Shown here: one piece after another, positions 1 through 12,700 of the stretch | Layout: every line of letters begins with the position of its first letter | Numbering within the stretch: the first letter of the stretch is position 1 | NCBI GenBank assembly: GCA_013399895.1 | Contig: VXBA01002855.1 | Location: 2,135,979-2,199,978, forward strand | Source: Serilophus lunatus | Lineage: Eukaryota; Chordata; Aves; Passeriformes; Eurylaimidae | Direction: 5' to 3' | DNA: 64,000 nucleotides | Translations under genes and position numbers: made by a program | The notes under the pieces: generated by a model | What the model was told of the DNA's origin: nothing | What the model saw: only the letters and a program-made list of their open reading frames with translations | Databases searched by the model: none

Positions 1-1509
1 ACAGAGCTCCATACAGGGACGTTCCACACATGACTAGTTATTTAGTGCATACAACCTACTTGGCAGTAACTCCTCTCCTCCTTGCTTGCTGCAGCTCAAA
101 TTCACACTTGGTCATTGCCCCACAACTTCCATGTACAGACAAGATCATGGTGCTAGAACTGGTATATATGCTATGATAATAAAGGTTCTGTTCCTTTCTC
201 CAAAGGGATTTCCAGGATGCGCAAGGAAGGACGAGCGGCTGCTTCCACTGCCAGACAGTGCTGTGCTATCCCTTTTGTTCATGAAGCAGATAGCACTGAA
301 TTCTGGTAGGGCAGCATAGGTGGCCAGAAAACCAGAACTTAGGAGTTAAGTCCTTCCTAATCCTCTTCTCTTTAAACAGTCATGGAATACTCCTAGATCT
401 CCTTCAATCATGAGCTTTAATTAAGAGTAACCTTTCTTGAGCCTAATTAAAACCAAAGCCGAATCAGGTAGCTTTAGAGATGCTTCCAAGATGACAAGAA
501 GAGTTTTTTAATGGAAAAGGAGCTTCAAACAGCCACAAAATTATTATAGTAGTGTAAATGTAAATGGAGGCACTTCAAGGAAGTCCACCAAATTCCTCTT
601 GATTTCAATTACCTTCTTCTTTGAACTGGTATAGTCTCGAGTTTTGTTTCCTTGACCTCATCTTTTCACAAACCAGCTGGCATATTCTGGAAAGTAGCCA
701 TATTACCTGAATCAAGACAAATCACTGGAGACAATGGTCATGTGGAGCTACACAGATCATTTCGCAGGGTAGCAGTTTTGCTGAGTCATAAAATAAGTAA
801 GAGTTGCAATTATTAAGAACTTTTCCTTTTACCTCTGTTTTACTCTTGATATATAATGTATTCCCAAGATACATCAGACATTGTGTGATCCTCAGCAATA
901 TTTGTGCCTACATTTTTCAGACAATAACAAAAGGTGAAAAATGCTGTTTATCTATTTACATCAAACGCAACATGAAAAAGCATTTCCCTTGAAAGATCTA
1001 TTTATTTACCTGAAGTAAGCAACTACTAGCTTGGGTACATTTGAGAGTACCTATGACTGGAGAAGTGCACTGGGAATCCAGCAGTGAGTACACTAAAAAG
1101 TAGGATTATCTGCTGCAGGAGTTAATGGAAAATTAAGCACTTCTGCATCAGCGTGGTCAGCAAGGGTTCAGTCCTGAGAAATATGGGAACACTGGCCACC
1201 CAGATGACCCAGTTGTCTTGCAGCAGCAGATCTGGCCAATGACACAGAGCACTGATCCTCTTACTAGAAATAGTTTAAAAATACTATTGTATTTATGTCT
1301 TGCATTGACTTGTGTGAGGCACACAAGAGTCAGGCCAAGGTATCTGGCCATTATGCTGCACTTGGAACAAAATTTCCTTTGATCCATATTAAATTTGTGC
1401 CTTTTTATTTCATCAAGAGCTGACTTGCTTTTAGGCCATTGGATAGAGTGAAATTCATTATCTCTTGCCTGTTATTTCTCTATTACTTTGCACTTTTCAA
1501 ATTAAGTCA
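1..1509. other. unique non-coding DNA, nothing recognised
   Basis: This stretch is AT-rich, with stops in all six frames. The open frames are short (77 codons or fewer) and resemble no protein I know. I see no RNA gene, tandem array or recognisable transposon here. It reads like ordinary vertebrate intergenic or intronic DNA. Confidence 0.5.
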
Positions 1510-2030
1510 TCCTATTCTTTTCTAACTTTATCTGGCATAGACTCTCCCATTCCTTCATGCTGTGTCTTTAATAATTTTGGTAGGATCTTGTCTGCCTTGA
1601 TCTCTGCAATGGCCACTTGAAAATGAAGCAACCAGAACCGAATGCGGTAGTTTAGTTGGGGCTATAACATCAATTGATGCAATCCTACTTTAATATGTTC
1701 TACACTATTCTTCCCTCATTCATACAATCTGACATTTTTAATGTTTCTTTATTTTTTACCAGCTCTGCATATAGGGATGACATCTTCTTTAATGTCTTTT
1801 TTTTTTTCTCCAGAGAGTTGCAGCAGAGTTAAACATACCCTGTATGTGCGTACATACGTACTTGTGTTCAGTTTAAGTAGTTCTGTGCTTCATGCATTGT
1901 TTTGCACTTCTCATTTCTCTGAATTCCTATCATCAAATTACCCTGAAACTGGTCTCTGGTCATTTTCTCCAACTTCTGCTTTTCTTCCCTTCTTGCTCCT
2001 CCTCACTTTGCAAAATTTGACACCAGGGAT
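1510..2030 (-). repeat. old CR1 LINE fragment, antisense
   Basis: Read on the plus strand, the segment follows, with heavy divergence, the order of landmarks seen in antisense CR1 copies of birds and other sauropsids. These are a stretch like 'accagaac.gaatgcggta.t..agttggggc' near 1630-1665, a 'cagctctgcat' block near 1760, a 'ttttgcacttctc' block near 1900, and a 'ctttgcaaaatttgacacc' block near 2005-2025. This places it in the region upstream of the CR1 3' end. I judged this by eye from memory of the family, so the ends are approximate. No target-site duplication is expected for an old, 5'-truncated CR1. A 185-codon open frame at 1741-2298 overlaps it on the opposite strand to the element and is best read as chance. 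Confidence 0.5.
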
Positions 2031-5000
2031 TTTGGTAAGACAGGATTCCCATTCCCTCCCTCAGTCCCAACTCCTAGCAAGAGTATTAGCAAGAGGACAA
2101 GAAAAATGGGACCTAACTGGAAGTGTTGCAGAGTTGAGTGATGAGAATAAGCAGAGAGAAAAAATCCATGAGCATAAGAGAAAAACAAAGGAATTGCAGT
2201 TGTTAGGTAAGCAGAAAAATAAACTGAAAGGACTCAAAATAACAGATAAAGTAGTTTTAAAGGGGAAAAAGAGAATAGGTAGGTATGACAAGCAATAATG
2301 GCTCATCTTGAAGGAAAGGGGAGTTAAATAAAGGAGTATAATTTTCTAACATTAGGGAGGGTGGAGTAGTGGGATGGAATTGAATGCAGAGTCCTGGAAG
2401 TCTCTTACCACTCTTTTTAACAGACAAGGCAGGCAGGGTAATTTATGTGGAGCAGACCCTGTTCTGGTTATGAGGACTCAAGAACTCTTCCCCACCTTCT
2501 TCTGTGATTCTGTGCAAAACAGCTCCATGGCATATGATCAGCAGTATTTACCTTGTTCACAGCTGAGGTACTATTGAGTCCATTCTTCACACAGAGCCTT
2601 GAAATTGCTGAAGATAAATCAGTGGCAACACACAATTACTAATGTAAGAAATAAAAATGTCTCCTGAATGTCCCACCAAATTAGTAGAAAGAGAGCTGTG
2701 TATCACAGGGGTAGTTCATGGCTCTGGTAGTGCATGAATTATCCCAGGGAGGGTTGTTTATGACTCTTGTCCATATATTTGGTGACACTAATGGATCTCT
2801 CCCTTCCTCTGTCCTCTGCCAACCCCTGTTGTGGGGGCTGTCTTGCTAAATGTCTCTCCAGCACTAACTCTAACCCAGATTCTGTGTCAATTCAGTCTGC
2901 TAAATGTTACCATAACACAACTAATAGGCAGGAATAGAAGGTATAGACATTGAGAATTATTCTTGACTGCATATTCCTGTCAGAGGACACAACAGAATGT
3001 TACCTGTGCATCAGAGTAACATCTTTAAGTATAGAAGTATGTTTAAGCATCTTCTCTATTGTGAAGTGGCTCATGCTTTAGAATCAATTTATATGTATAT
3101 TTATATCTACAGTATATAAAATATATAAATACATATGTGTAGAAATATATTCAGATATATTAATATGGAATATATATCTTCTGAGAGGAGAAATAAACTC
3201 AGTGAAGTGACTGGTAACGACTATCATTAGGATTAATGATTTTTAGTTTGGATGCCATGGACTTACACTGAAAGTCAAAGTCCCGGAAGTAGATAAATGC
3301 AGGCATAAACCTGCTTTTAACCATAATTAAAGACTGGTTCTACAAGGAACTGATTAATGTAAGGCAGATAGTTTTGCTGTAGACACGAGGAGAGCTCTTC
3401 CAAGTCTGCAGCTAAGCCTGCATCGAGACATATCAGCCAATACAAGTAAACGTGCAGGACTGGATGTGATAAAGCCTTGTTTTAGTGCTTACAAATTAAA
3501 TTTCAAAAATACTTTAAAAGGAAATTGTCCAGTCCCAAGACCTCTCTGTTTCCTTGTCCTCAGCCACCTACTCACTGTCTCCACCTCACAGACTCCTGCC
3601 ACATCCTCACCTGAAAAGTGCAGCTCCTACTGCTGTTGTGGGAATGCTGAACTTGAGGGCCCTATATCTGTGCTATTGTGTATCAGTTGTTCAGCAGTAA
3701 CAGTCTGTGTGCAAGATCTTATCATTCTATAACTGTAGTGCCATTTGAGGTCACATACGTGGCTCTGAAGAATAAATTACCTCAGCTCAGCCACAGGAGA
3801 ACAAGACATAGCCCCAGAACAGTCATGGTGGAACAGATCACCTGAGGTAACCTGATGCAGGGAAAGCACTGAGCACAAGGAACCTGTTGTTAGAGTCTAC
3901 AGATACCAACCAGGACAGAGCTAAAGGAAGAAAAGATGTGGTTAATTAAAAACAGTCAAATACATATTTGAACCCCAAATCTTCCTGGGATCTATTAGTT
4001 TTCTGAGCTGTTAGAGGCATGTATACCCTGACTACAGATCTTCATGAAGAAATTCACTCACTGCTTCTCACAGGAAGTTGGGAAAAGAGCTGTGATTGAA
4101 CAAAATAAAATGTGCTACTTACTATGAAGAGTTTCTCTTCTAATAATTCCTCTTTTACTGCAGAATCCTAACTTAAATCCCACTAATTCCAAGATTCTCC
4201 TAGTACTAGCTATAATATACCATGATAATCACAGCAAAAAAGGTTCATAGGAATGTATTTCAGGAGTTGGGCGATTATAACATGTGCATGCTGTTTCTGT
4301 TTCTCATAAAACTATAAACTGGGGATAAAAACAGTAACACAACACACTAGGTCATCTTCTAAAACACAATCAAAAAGCCAAGATCTCACACAGGGGATAA
4401 GCCATTTAACAATATCAAGCAATTCCTTCAGTGCTGGATTCAATTAACAGTAAACAAAGTTCCTGCTGTGCAACATCTATCTAAAGGTATGGAGGTTTCA
4501 GACCTTTCCTGATGGACAAATCGGGCTCCTTGAGCATTGTTTTTAGCCCATACACTCTCTTCTGCCATGCTGTTCATTAGGAAGACTGCCTGATAGATAT
4601 TCTCAGTAGTGTGCTGATGTGGTTTTCAATATATGATGATATACTTGAGAATATAATTAATCATTTTAATTGTTTGCCTGTGGAATCGTAGGTCATTCAA
4701 GTTTTTCCGTGCTTAAAACTACACACATTTCTCTGGAGATCCCAAAGAATTGGCTGCTGTTTATGCCTATACAGAAAAAATCCTTTTAAAAGAAGTGAGC
4801 CTCTGGGTTGGGAACTGCCTTGCCAGACTTGAGGCTTCTAAGAAGACAGATCGTTTCACATATTGATAGAATATCACAATGCAAATGTCATATTGCAGTG
4901 TCGGGACAACACGCAACAAGTGTTCTGTGGCTCTCTCAAAATCCATTTGATGTGATCCATCCTTCCTCTCATTCCTCCTGCCTGTGCACAGAAAATGTGG

Positions 5001-8000
5001 TTTGTTTCTTCTTTTTTGCTGGATGCTTGGAAAAATAAAAGATGAAGGCTTGAAAAACATGCTGCATTCATTAGTTGCCCTCAAGAGCCACAAATAGCCC
5101 TATTATTCTTCCAGAATATTTATATTACACTGATGCCAAGAGGCTCCAGCAACTGCAGGGCGGTATAAAATCAGGCTGTGTGCCAGCCATGGTACAAATG
5201 CATACTAACACACAGCTCATTTTGCAATGAGCTTGGGATCCTCACTGCAACCTCTTGTATACACCACAGAGTTAAGGAGTATTTTTTTTTCCCCTTAAGT
5301 GTTCCTGTGAGACAAGATAGTTCTATGTACCTGCAGTGCTTTCACTGCAGCAAAACCCTGGACAGTTCTTAAAGGAAATTTGTGCAACAAGACTCAAGGT
5401 GCAATCTTATGAGAGGGAATGCTGGTATTTATTTACAAAATCTCTAAGTTAATTTTATCTGCTCATAGTCACACTGATTTCATACAGTGATACTCTTTGT
5501 CTTTCTCTAAATATATGTTTTATATAGACATATATTATTTTGAAGAAGAAGGTTCTTTTGATAATTAGCTCCAGGTCATATAAGAAGTTCATGTGTTTTC
5601 ACAATATATGCTGAAATTGTGATGTATTTTGAGCCAAAGTATTAGTAAGACTAAGGAGTTTTTTTGCAGCTGAAAAGATTCTATGTCAGTGGATATTACT
5701 TGTACTAACAAAGCCACTTCTTAAAGTCAGGAGTTTGAAGAATCTCTTCAGGTGACAAAGATTCAGGAATGCAAAGTGCAGTGTTGCTGAAGAGTTACAA
5801 TAAAGTCTACTCACTTCAGCTGATACACCATAAGGAAAACCGTGTCATCTGAGCAGCAGCATACATTACACTGCTCACAGGGTACCCTGCCAGGAGAGAC
5901 AACCTCCCCACATACTTCAGGGGCTAAAGGTCTCGGGATTAGAGTGAACAAGGTCAGTGTTAATTAATGCTTTAACTAATCACAGGTTAAGTGCTTCCAG
6001 CCGCAGGCAACCTACAACTTTGGCTTAATCTCCATATGTATAGTCTGGAGCTGATGTGATTGTAGTAATTTTTTAAAAGTGTATGTTTATATCTATTTGT
6101 TACATATAATCCTGAACCAGGCATTAAACTTTCAAGAAGTCAGGCACGATTTTCAAGACTAATCTTCAGTGCTGGATACAGACAAGCACCTAAATACCCC
6201 CAGCTTCCTAACTTTGACTGCATTTTGAGGCCTGAATAGTACCTGACCAAGTGCAGCACTACAACAGGCTGGCACTCAAAAGCAGTGGCCACTGTTTTGC
6301 TATTGGGTACACAGAATTCTGCATCCAAAACTCATGGCCTTTCTCTTCACGCAGAAGAGAAAGTGTGGGCCAGATGTGTATAGTGTGTGGGCCAGAGGTA
6401 CAGCCACAGTGTTCTAGGATGAGACCAATGCAGCAAAACCGAACCCATAACCTCAAACCAAACAGTAAAAAAAGAGGAACTCAGAGAACAAGAAAAGTGA
6501 AGCTCTTTCACCATCAAGTCATAAACATCTCTTTTGATCTCTGTATCTCCTATTTCTGATCTGACAAGTACTACAAATGCTAAGCCCGCACCCCGCTTCC
6601 CTCCACTGATTAATGTGCTACAGTTTTTCTGAAAGCTTAAAGAGCTCTCCCTCTGGGCCACCACATTTGATAAAGAAATGAAGCCTGGCGATTAATAATT
6701 CCCTGGGCTGAGTTTTTGTTTAATAACTATTCTGTCAGTGATAGATCTAAAGGGCGAGGGTGTGGATGTGCGTGCATGTGGAGGGAGTAATTTGATTGTG
6801 ACCAGGAGATTTGGCAGGCTGGCATTACAAAGCAGCTCTTTAGCAGTGGCTGGAAAACCAGCATGACAAATCACTCTGTTCTCTGCTTCCCCAGCCTACC
6901 CCCTCTCAACAGAGCTATCTCATTAGGCTTGAGCCAGCCAATCCAAGCCTATGATTTGGGAAATATTTCCTTCTTGACATTCAAGAGAACAATTCCTTAC
7001 CCAGGGAAAATTACATTTAAAAATAAATGGAAAAGCATCAGTCAGCTAGGAAAATATATTCAGCTTTTTGGATTGCTGGAGAGAAAGTGATTTTTTTTTT
7101 ATTTTATTACATTTAAATAGGACTGAAGGCCATAGTTTGATTTTTTAAAAACTGTGATAACTAAGAAGATAGCACTGTAACATTTGCATATAAACAGTTA
7201 TGTTTTCTTTATATAGAGACAGTATTTTTCATTAAAGCTAAATCCTGAATATTTACAGACCTATAGAGATGCACCAGAAGATACCTGTTAGTAGAGGCAG
7301 ATGTGCTACATAGTATGAGAAATTGCAAGCCCTATTCTGAGGTGATTTGAATGTACTTTTTTTAAACCGTCAAGCCAACTGTGTTTCCAGGTGAGCTTTT
7401 TAAGAATTCCTAAGCTTCCTTTCATGATTTAAAAAGAAGATCAAATTAAAATAGCTTTCTTTTAAAAGCAGTTCTCTCTACTGAATAGCATTTTTTTCAT
7501 TCTTGCTTCCTTAAAAAGAATATGAAAAAGGAAAATATGAGAGTCAGCCAAGCCATTGAAAAGTAATTTCTTCATGCATAGTAGTTCCAAACTTGTCCTG
7601 TACAGGGCAGTCTTCTTTATAACCTATGCACTGAGCCAAAAGAAAACAATCACATTACCGACAGCTTTCCTGGAGCATCCAGAAATCCTAGCTGAGTTCA
7701 CGGATAGATTCCACACCTTCCTGCACATGTCTGTCTCAGGTTGTTGATATCTCACATATCTGGACATCTGTCCTCTCCTGACCATAGCTAGTACTAGTCG
7801 GGCCTCTCCACAGATATACCTCCCCTCTCCCACTGAGGATGACCTCCCTGACAGACTGGATAAATGACTCCAGTACATTCCACCTAGAATGAGCTCAGTA
7901 GGCTTAGGCATCTTAAATAGGGAAGTCTTTATTACATCAGCTGACCTGCGACAGATGAAATTGGAAGAGTCATGGGAAAGAGTCTCAGCAGCCAAGGACG

Positions 8001-9669
8001 CTCACGCACGATCGTACAGCACAGAATCAGGAATGTAACACAGGTTTTCTGGCTCCTAGTCCAGCTTCCCTGTTGGTAAGGCTCGCTGCCCTTTCAACTC
8101 TGACAGAAAAATACATTCAGCTAAACCTTCTAATGAGATTGCCCATGAATGTATCTAAGGAGATATTTTCATATTATGAGAGAGATTATGAATTTTATCC
8201 AGGGGGTAAATAACCTAGCAAATTAAATGTGTCATTGCTAGGCCATGAACGAAAAATTCATTACAGCACCTTTTCCTAATGGGACATTATAACAGATCAT
8301 GTTTTATTTCTGCAGTCCTGCAAGCTCTACCATGTCCCATAATTCACTGCAAAGTGTAGGAATTCGGGCTTTGCCCATATCATTACATGAAGATGAAGTG
8401 TTAGTGGTGCTCTGAATTACATTTCTATTCATTTTACTCATTTTTTTAGGTATTTGCTTCTCAAACATAAATTGTTACTGTTATATAAAGATTCGTTAAG
8501 GCACCTTGCTGACAATTTTTCCTCTCTTTTACTCTGAATTAATAACAAAATGCAAATCAGTACCAGTAGGGGTTTTTTTCCCTTCCACTCAATACAGTGC
8601 TTGGATAACAGAGCATTTAAAGATTTACAATATATATTAATACAATGTAAACACCCCTCAGAGTAAATACACCTTTTATTTTCATCCTCTCCTACTATAC
8701 TCACCTTTTCCTATATTATTCTGGCTCTCTGTACCTCACACACTTTAAAACAAGGCCACCTTATTGACCTTTTTCTTCTCTGCCTCTTCCTTTTCAGTTG
8801 GCAGCAAAAACTGTCTCGCTGCTTAAAGAAAAATGACCACTTGTCCCATCTGCCACCTACACTGCAGAGCAAAATCTCAATATAGTCACCTAGGCAGTAT
8901 ATATATATACAATCCAGGCAGCATTGTCAAGGCTAAATGTCAGGCCACAGTTACAAAGGCTGCTGCTCTATTAAATTCTTCAGCCAGTAAAACACTGATG
9001 TGGCAGCTTTAACCCATGCCATAATAAGCAATAGTCAGTTGTTTGTAAAGTCAGACAAACAGCAGCTTCTAGAACTGTGCCAGATTTTTACTTAATTTAC
9101 CCAATTAAAGTTATCAAATGTACATACAACTTCTTTTTTTGTTGGTGACACCACTCAATTACTAGTTTTAATTCAACAACAAAGTGACAGACTTCTTTTT
9201 AAAAAAAATTAAATCCAAACACTTAACCACCCCCCCCAAACAGTTCTGTTAATTATTCCTCCAGATTTCATGTAAAAAGAATTTACAAAATAACATCTTT
9301 TCCCCCTGCAGCACTTTTAACTTTGTAATAGGAGAATGGTTTTGTGGACATGATGAGTTGTGTGAATGAACTGTCATCTGCATCACCATATTTCATCTTC
9401 TCCCTGGAACAGCCCAGCCCCACAGCACTGTTAACCATTCTTGCTTTCCTAAGGAAATATTCCTTCCTCCTCCTCTTCTGTGGGATTTTGTGGTATCTTT
9501 AAGAATTATCACCTCTTCTAGCTTGGTTACCTCTTTTTTTTATAGATAACACACTGATCCTGGTCTGAAAACTATTGCAAACGTAGCATTTTCTTGTGGA
9601 TGTATTTGGTTTGAATCCATGAACATTTTGAGAGATTGTGCAGCTCTGGTCATCCCTAAGCTGTCCTTG
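2031..9669. other. unique non-coding DNA with minor simple repeats
   Basis: No gene is recognised. Stops are frequent in every frame. Small features include a TA-rich patch near 3090-3180, a short TA run near 8899-8911 and short A, T and C homopolymers (for example a C run near 9230). The block at about 6680-7090 is rich in TAAT-type and CCAAT-type words and may be a conserved regulatory element; it is listed among the findings. Confidence 0.45.
3090..3180. repeat. TA-rich low-complexity patch
   Basis: About 90 bases are made almost only of TATA, ATAT and AAATA words, imperfectly repeated. This is AT-rich low-complexity DNA, not a uniform microsatellite. Confidence 0.7.
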
Positions 9670-9686
9670 AAAAAAAAAAAAAAAAA
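9670..9686 (+). repeat. poly-A run (17 A)
   Basis: Seventeen A residues are followed by an A-rich tract (caca, then more A runs) to about 9706. A poly-A tail of a processed retrocopy was considered. No AATAAA signal lies just upstream and the preceding bases match no gene I recognise, so it is recorded only as a homopolymer. Confidence 0.8.
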
Positions 9687-9706
9687 CACAAAAAAACCCA
9701 AAAGAA

Positions 9707-12700
9707 AATACCAGAAATATTAGCCTTTCTTTCTTGCTTAAGGTGTACTTAAACCAGAAGCTAGACTGCTAGCCCATCACCTGCCATGTGCACAACACCC
9801 TAGAGGCACCACCTACTTCCTGGGTCCACAGTACTCAAGAAGGAGTTTGGGGAAGTTGTTACACATTTCTCCAAAGGCAGCCCATTTTAAAATATTGTTT
9901 ATTCCTAACAGGACCTGAGTATGTGTTTCAGTAGCATAGGAAAGAATATTCTGACGGGGTCCGGGAAGAACATGCCAGGTTTCAAGCCAGGTGCTTACCA
10001 GCTGCATTGCTGGAGCACATGAGCAGCTCTGAGTGCCAGAAGCCAGCACTGGGTGGCAGGCTAGGATAGCGCTTAGTACTGACTCCCAGCCCTGGTACAC
10101 CACTTCTCAGCTTCTCCCAAAATTGTCTCCTTGTCACCTGCAAAAGGCTACAAAAGCTTTTGTTCAGTGGTAGAACATGGAAGCCCATGCACCCACCACT
10201 GGGAAGTGCCTTGCTTTACTTAGTTGTACCTTAGAAACCAGCCAGAGCTGTCCCTCTCCCTGCAGCCAAAGGAGGGTGCAGATATTGGCCTGCTCTATTC
10301 TCTGTTTAAACATGAAGCAAAAGCAACAATGCCTTTGAGAGGGAAAAGTGCAACTGGAATTTGTCCAGATGGCTAGTCTGGGTGTAATTTTAGAATTGAG
10401 CAGTCTGGTAGTCACAAATATTAGCAAGCATATCGTGCACTGCATCACAGTGTTGTGTAGAAACAACTTGAGAGTCAGCAGCCTTCATCCTCGTGAAAGT
10501 AACTACTAAACCCCTCCCTCACCACCACTAGTAAGGGTAAGACTAACCTGCAAGGTGATCCCCTGGACACATGTTAATCCTTCTCCATCCCTAGGAAAAG
10601 AAATGAATCTGTTTGGCATATGTGCGAATGCTTGTCAGATAAAATCAGCTGATGGGGACAGCAATGTTTCAATTCTCCACGACCAAGCTACTGATGCACC
10701 TTTGCAATCTCCTTTCTATGAGTTTGGGTGCTGTATTACAGTCCAGTCACTTTGTCTCCTCCTGGACCTGCTGTGATTTACATCAAGTGTCTGCAGACCA
10801 TTCAAACACTCAGGCCCTGAATACATAAAATGCTAATCTCATTAGATTTCTCATTTTCAGTGTAATATTGTCACAGTGCTATGCACCACTGCCACAGATT
10901 AGCAGGCTTGCCAGAATGGAGCCCTGCTAATGAGTTAATCCAAATAACATTCAAATCCCCAATCAGATTTAAAGCCATCTAGACAGAGGACCCACCAAGG
11001 ATGGGTGAGGGGAAGGAGGGAAGAGAGTCAGCCTTGTTTTGACAGAAGTAGTTGTGAATTAAGTGAGAGAGGGGTATAAGGGACAAGAAGGATGCATTTT
11101 TTTCCTTGGGATGAGAGGCTCAGTCAAACTCCAAGTTACCATGCAAGGCCCACAACCCAAACGGGGCTGAGAAATAATCTGCAGTAACACATACACACAT
11201 ATATGTATATGGACTGCCAGATTCTGATTTGAGAGAAAGACACTTAGCTGTAAAAATCAAGAGCTAGCAAAGCTACTATTGCCATAATTTAGTCCACAGT
11301 GCTTGGAAGTTCTAAACACCTTATAGGTCTCAGCTTGATTCATTCTAGGAACCTGGAGATGAGGGGGAGAGATGGTTTTCATGTTTTTGTTTCATATTCT
11401 GCCAGTGACCCAACATGCTGAAGAGACACCCAGAGGCTCAAAGGAAACACACATCTCATTGTTTGCATTTGAAATAGGTTTGTAAAACGTAGCTGCACTC
11501 TGAAGTGTAGAGTTGGCGAGGATCCCTTTTATTTTTCCTCACCCTTTTAAATTAAATTACCCTTTTAGTGGGAAAATACTGAGTTACTGAAGCTGAAAAA
11601 TGTCATGAATACATACTGGCTTCATTAAGCCTCCAGTAAGACATAGTTCCACCTTAGGTTGGGGAAAATGTGGCCAGAGCCCAAAGAAGCCACTCAGAAC
11701 AGGCTAGCCAGCAGAATAATGTCTCAGAACAGGGGAAAACAAGAACACAACAGGGTGGCTGACAGCTCCAGCCAGAGTCGAAACACTAGTTCTTCAGTAT
11801 AACACTTTCATTTATCCTTAGTGTTTTCCAAAAAATATATCTTGAAAGGCTTCAGCTTTACTTCATGGAGAATAAAAGCTTTTTTCAATGTTGGTCGATA
11901 TCCCTGGACAGAAATATTGTTTCCCATTCAACAATTTACCAAAGAGTGCCTAAAAAGCAGTATAGCTTTTCATTGCACCTATTTTCTCCTTGTAGAATGA
12001 ATCCTGTATGTTTCAATCAGGAAAGTGGTCCACAGCCCACAAGAGGATTTTTTTGCCAACAATAGAGAATAAGTCCAAGAGCTTAGTTCAAGGACCATAT
12101 AGTTTCAGGGAAGAGAAGCAAACTGCATTTTATGCTGACTTGTGTATCATTAGCAAACTTGCCTGCAAAGTTTTACTTCTTCAGACTTTCATTGGACTAT
12201 TGATAGATGGAGCTAGAAAGAAGGCTTGACTCTCAGATGTGGAATTCAGCTAAGCAAAGTTGATGAGAGAATCCTATTTTAACTGGTAAATGTAGCCAAT
12301 TTGTTATGGAAATGCCTCTCTCCAGAAACTTTTATCAAACAAATGTTGTGCTAAGAAAACCTTTCTTCCCAGAAGCCACGCTTCTCAGCACATCCCTCAC
12401 TGCTGTACTGGAACTACTGTGGCAACTCTCAGAGCACGCAAGCCGATTGGGCTGAGTCAGAATCCAAAAAAGTCAATGTGAATCTCTCAGCTGATTTCAC
12501 AACACCTAGATGCAGGACTTGAACTGCATTGCGTGCAGACAGAGAAGTGCATTCAAAGAAAGAGATTCCATTTTGGTTGATTGTGTTGTAAGTCCAATAA
12601 ACTGTCCTGATGATAAATCATGCCAATATGCTGCCAAATTTTCCATCTTCTAAGATGTTAGTGGACATCTTTTTTTCACTAAACAATAGATAGATCCCTG

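Noticed and set aside
1741..2298. 185-codon open frame on the plus strand
   Set aside because: Its first half lies antisense in an old CR1 fragment. The second half is a lysine- and glutamate-rich translation of A-rich DNA. There is no recognised domain, and one such frame is expected by chance in a window this size.
9480..9710. Possible processed retrocopy ending in the poly-A run at 9670
   Set aside because: No AATAAA upstream of the run, no recognisable transcript body and no visible flanking duplication.
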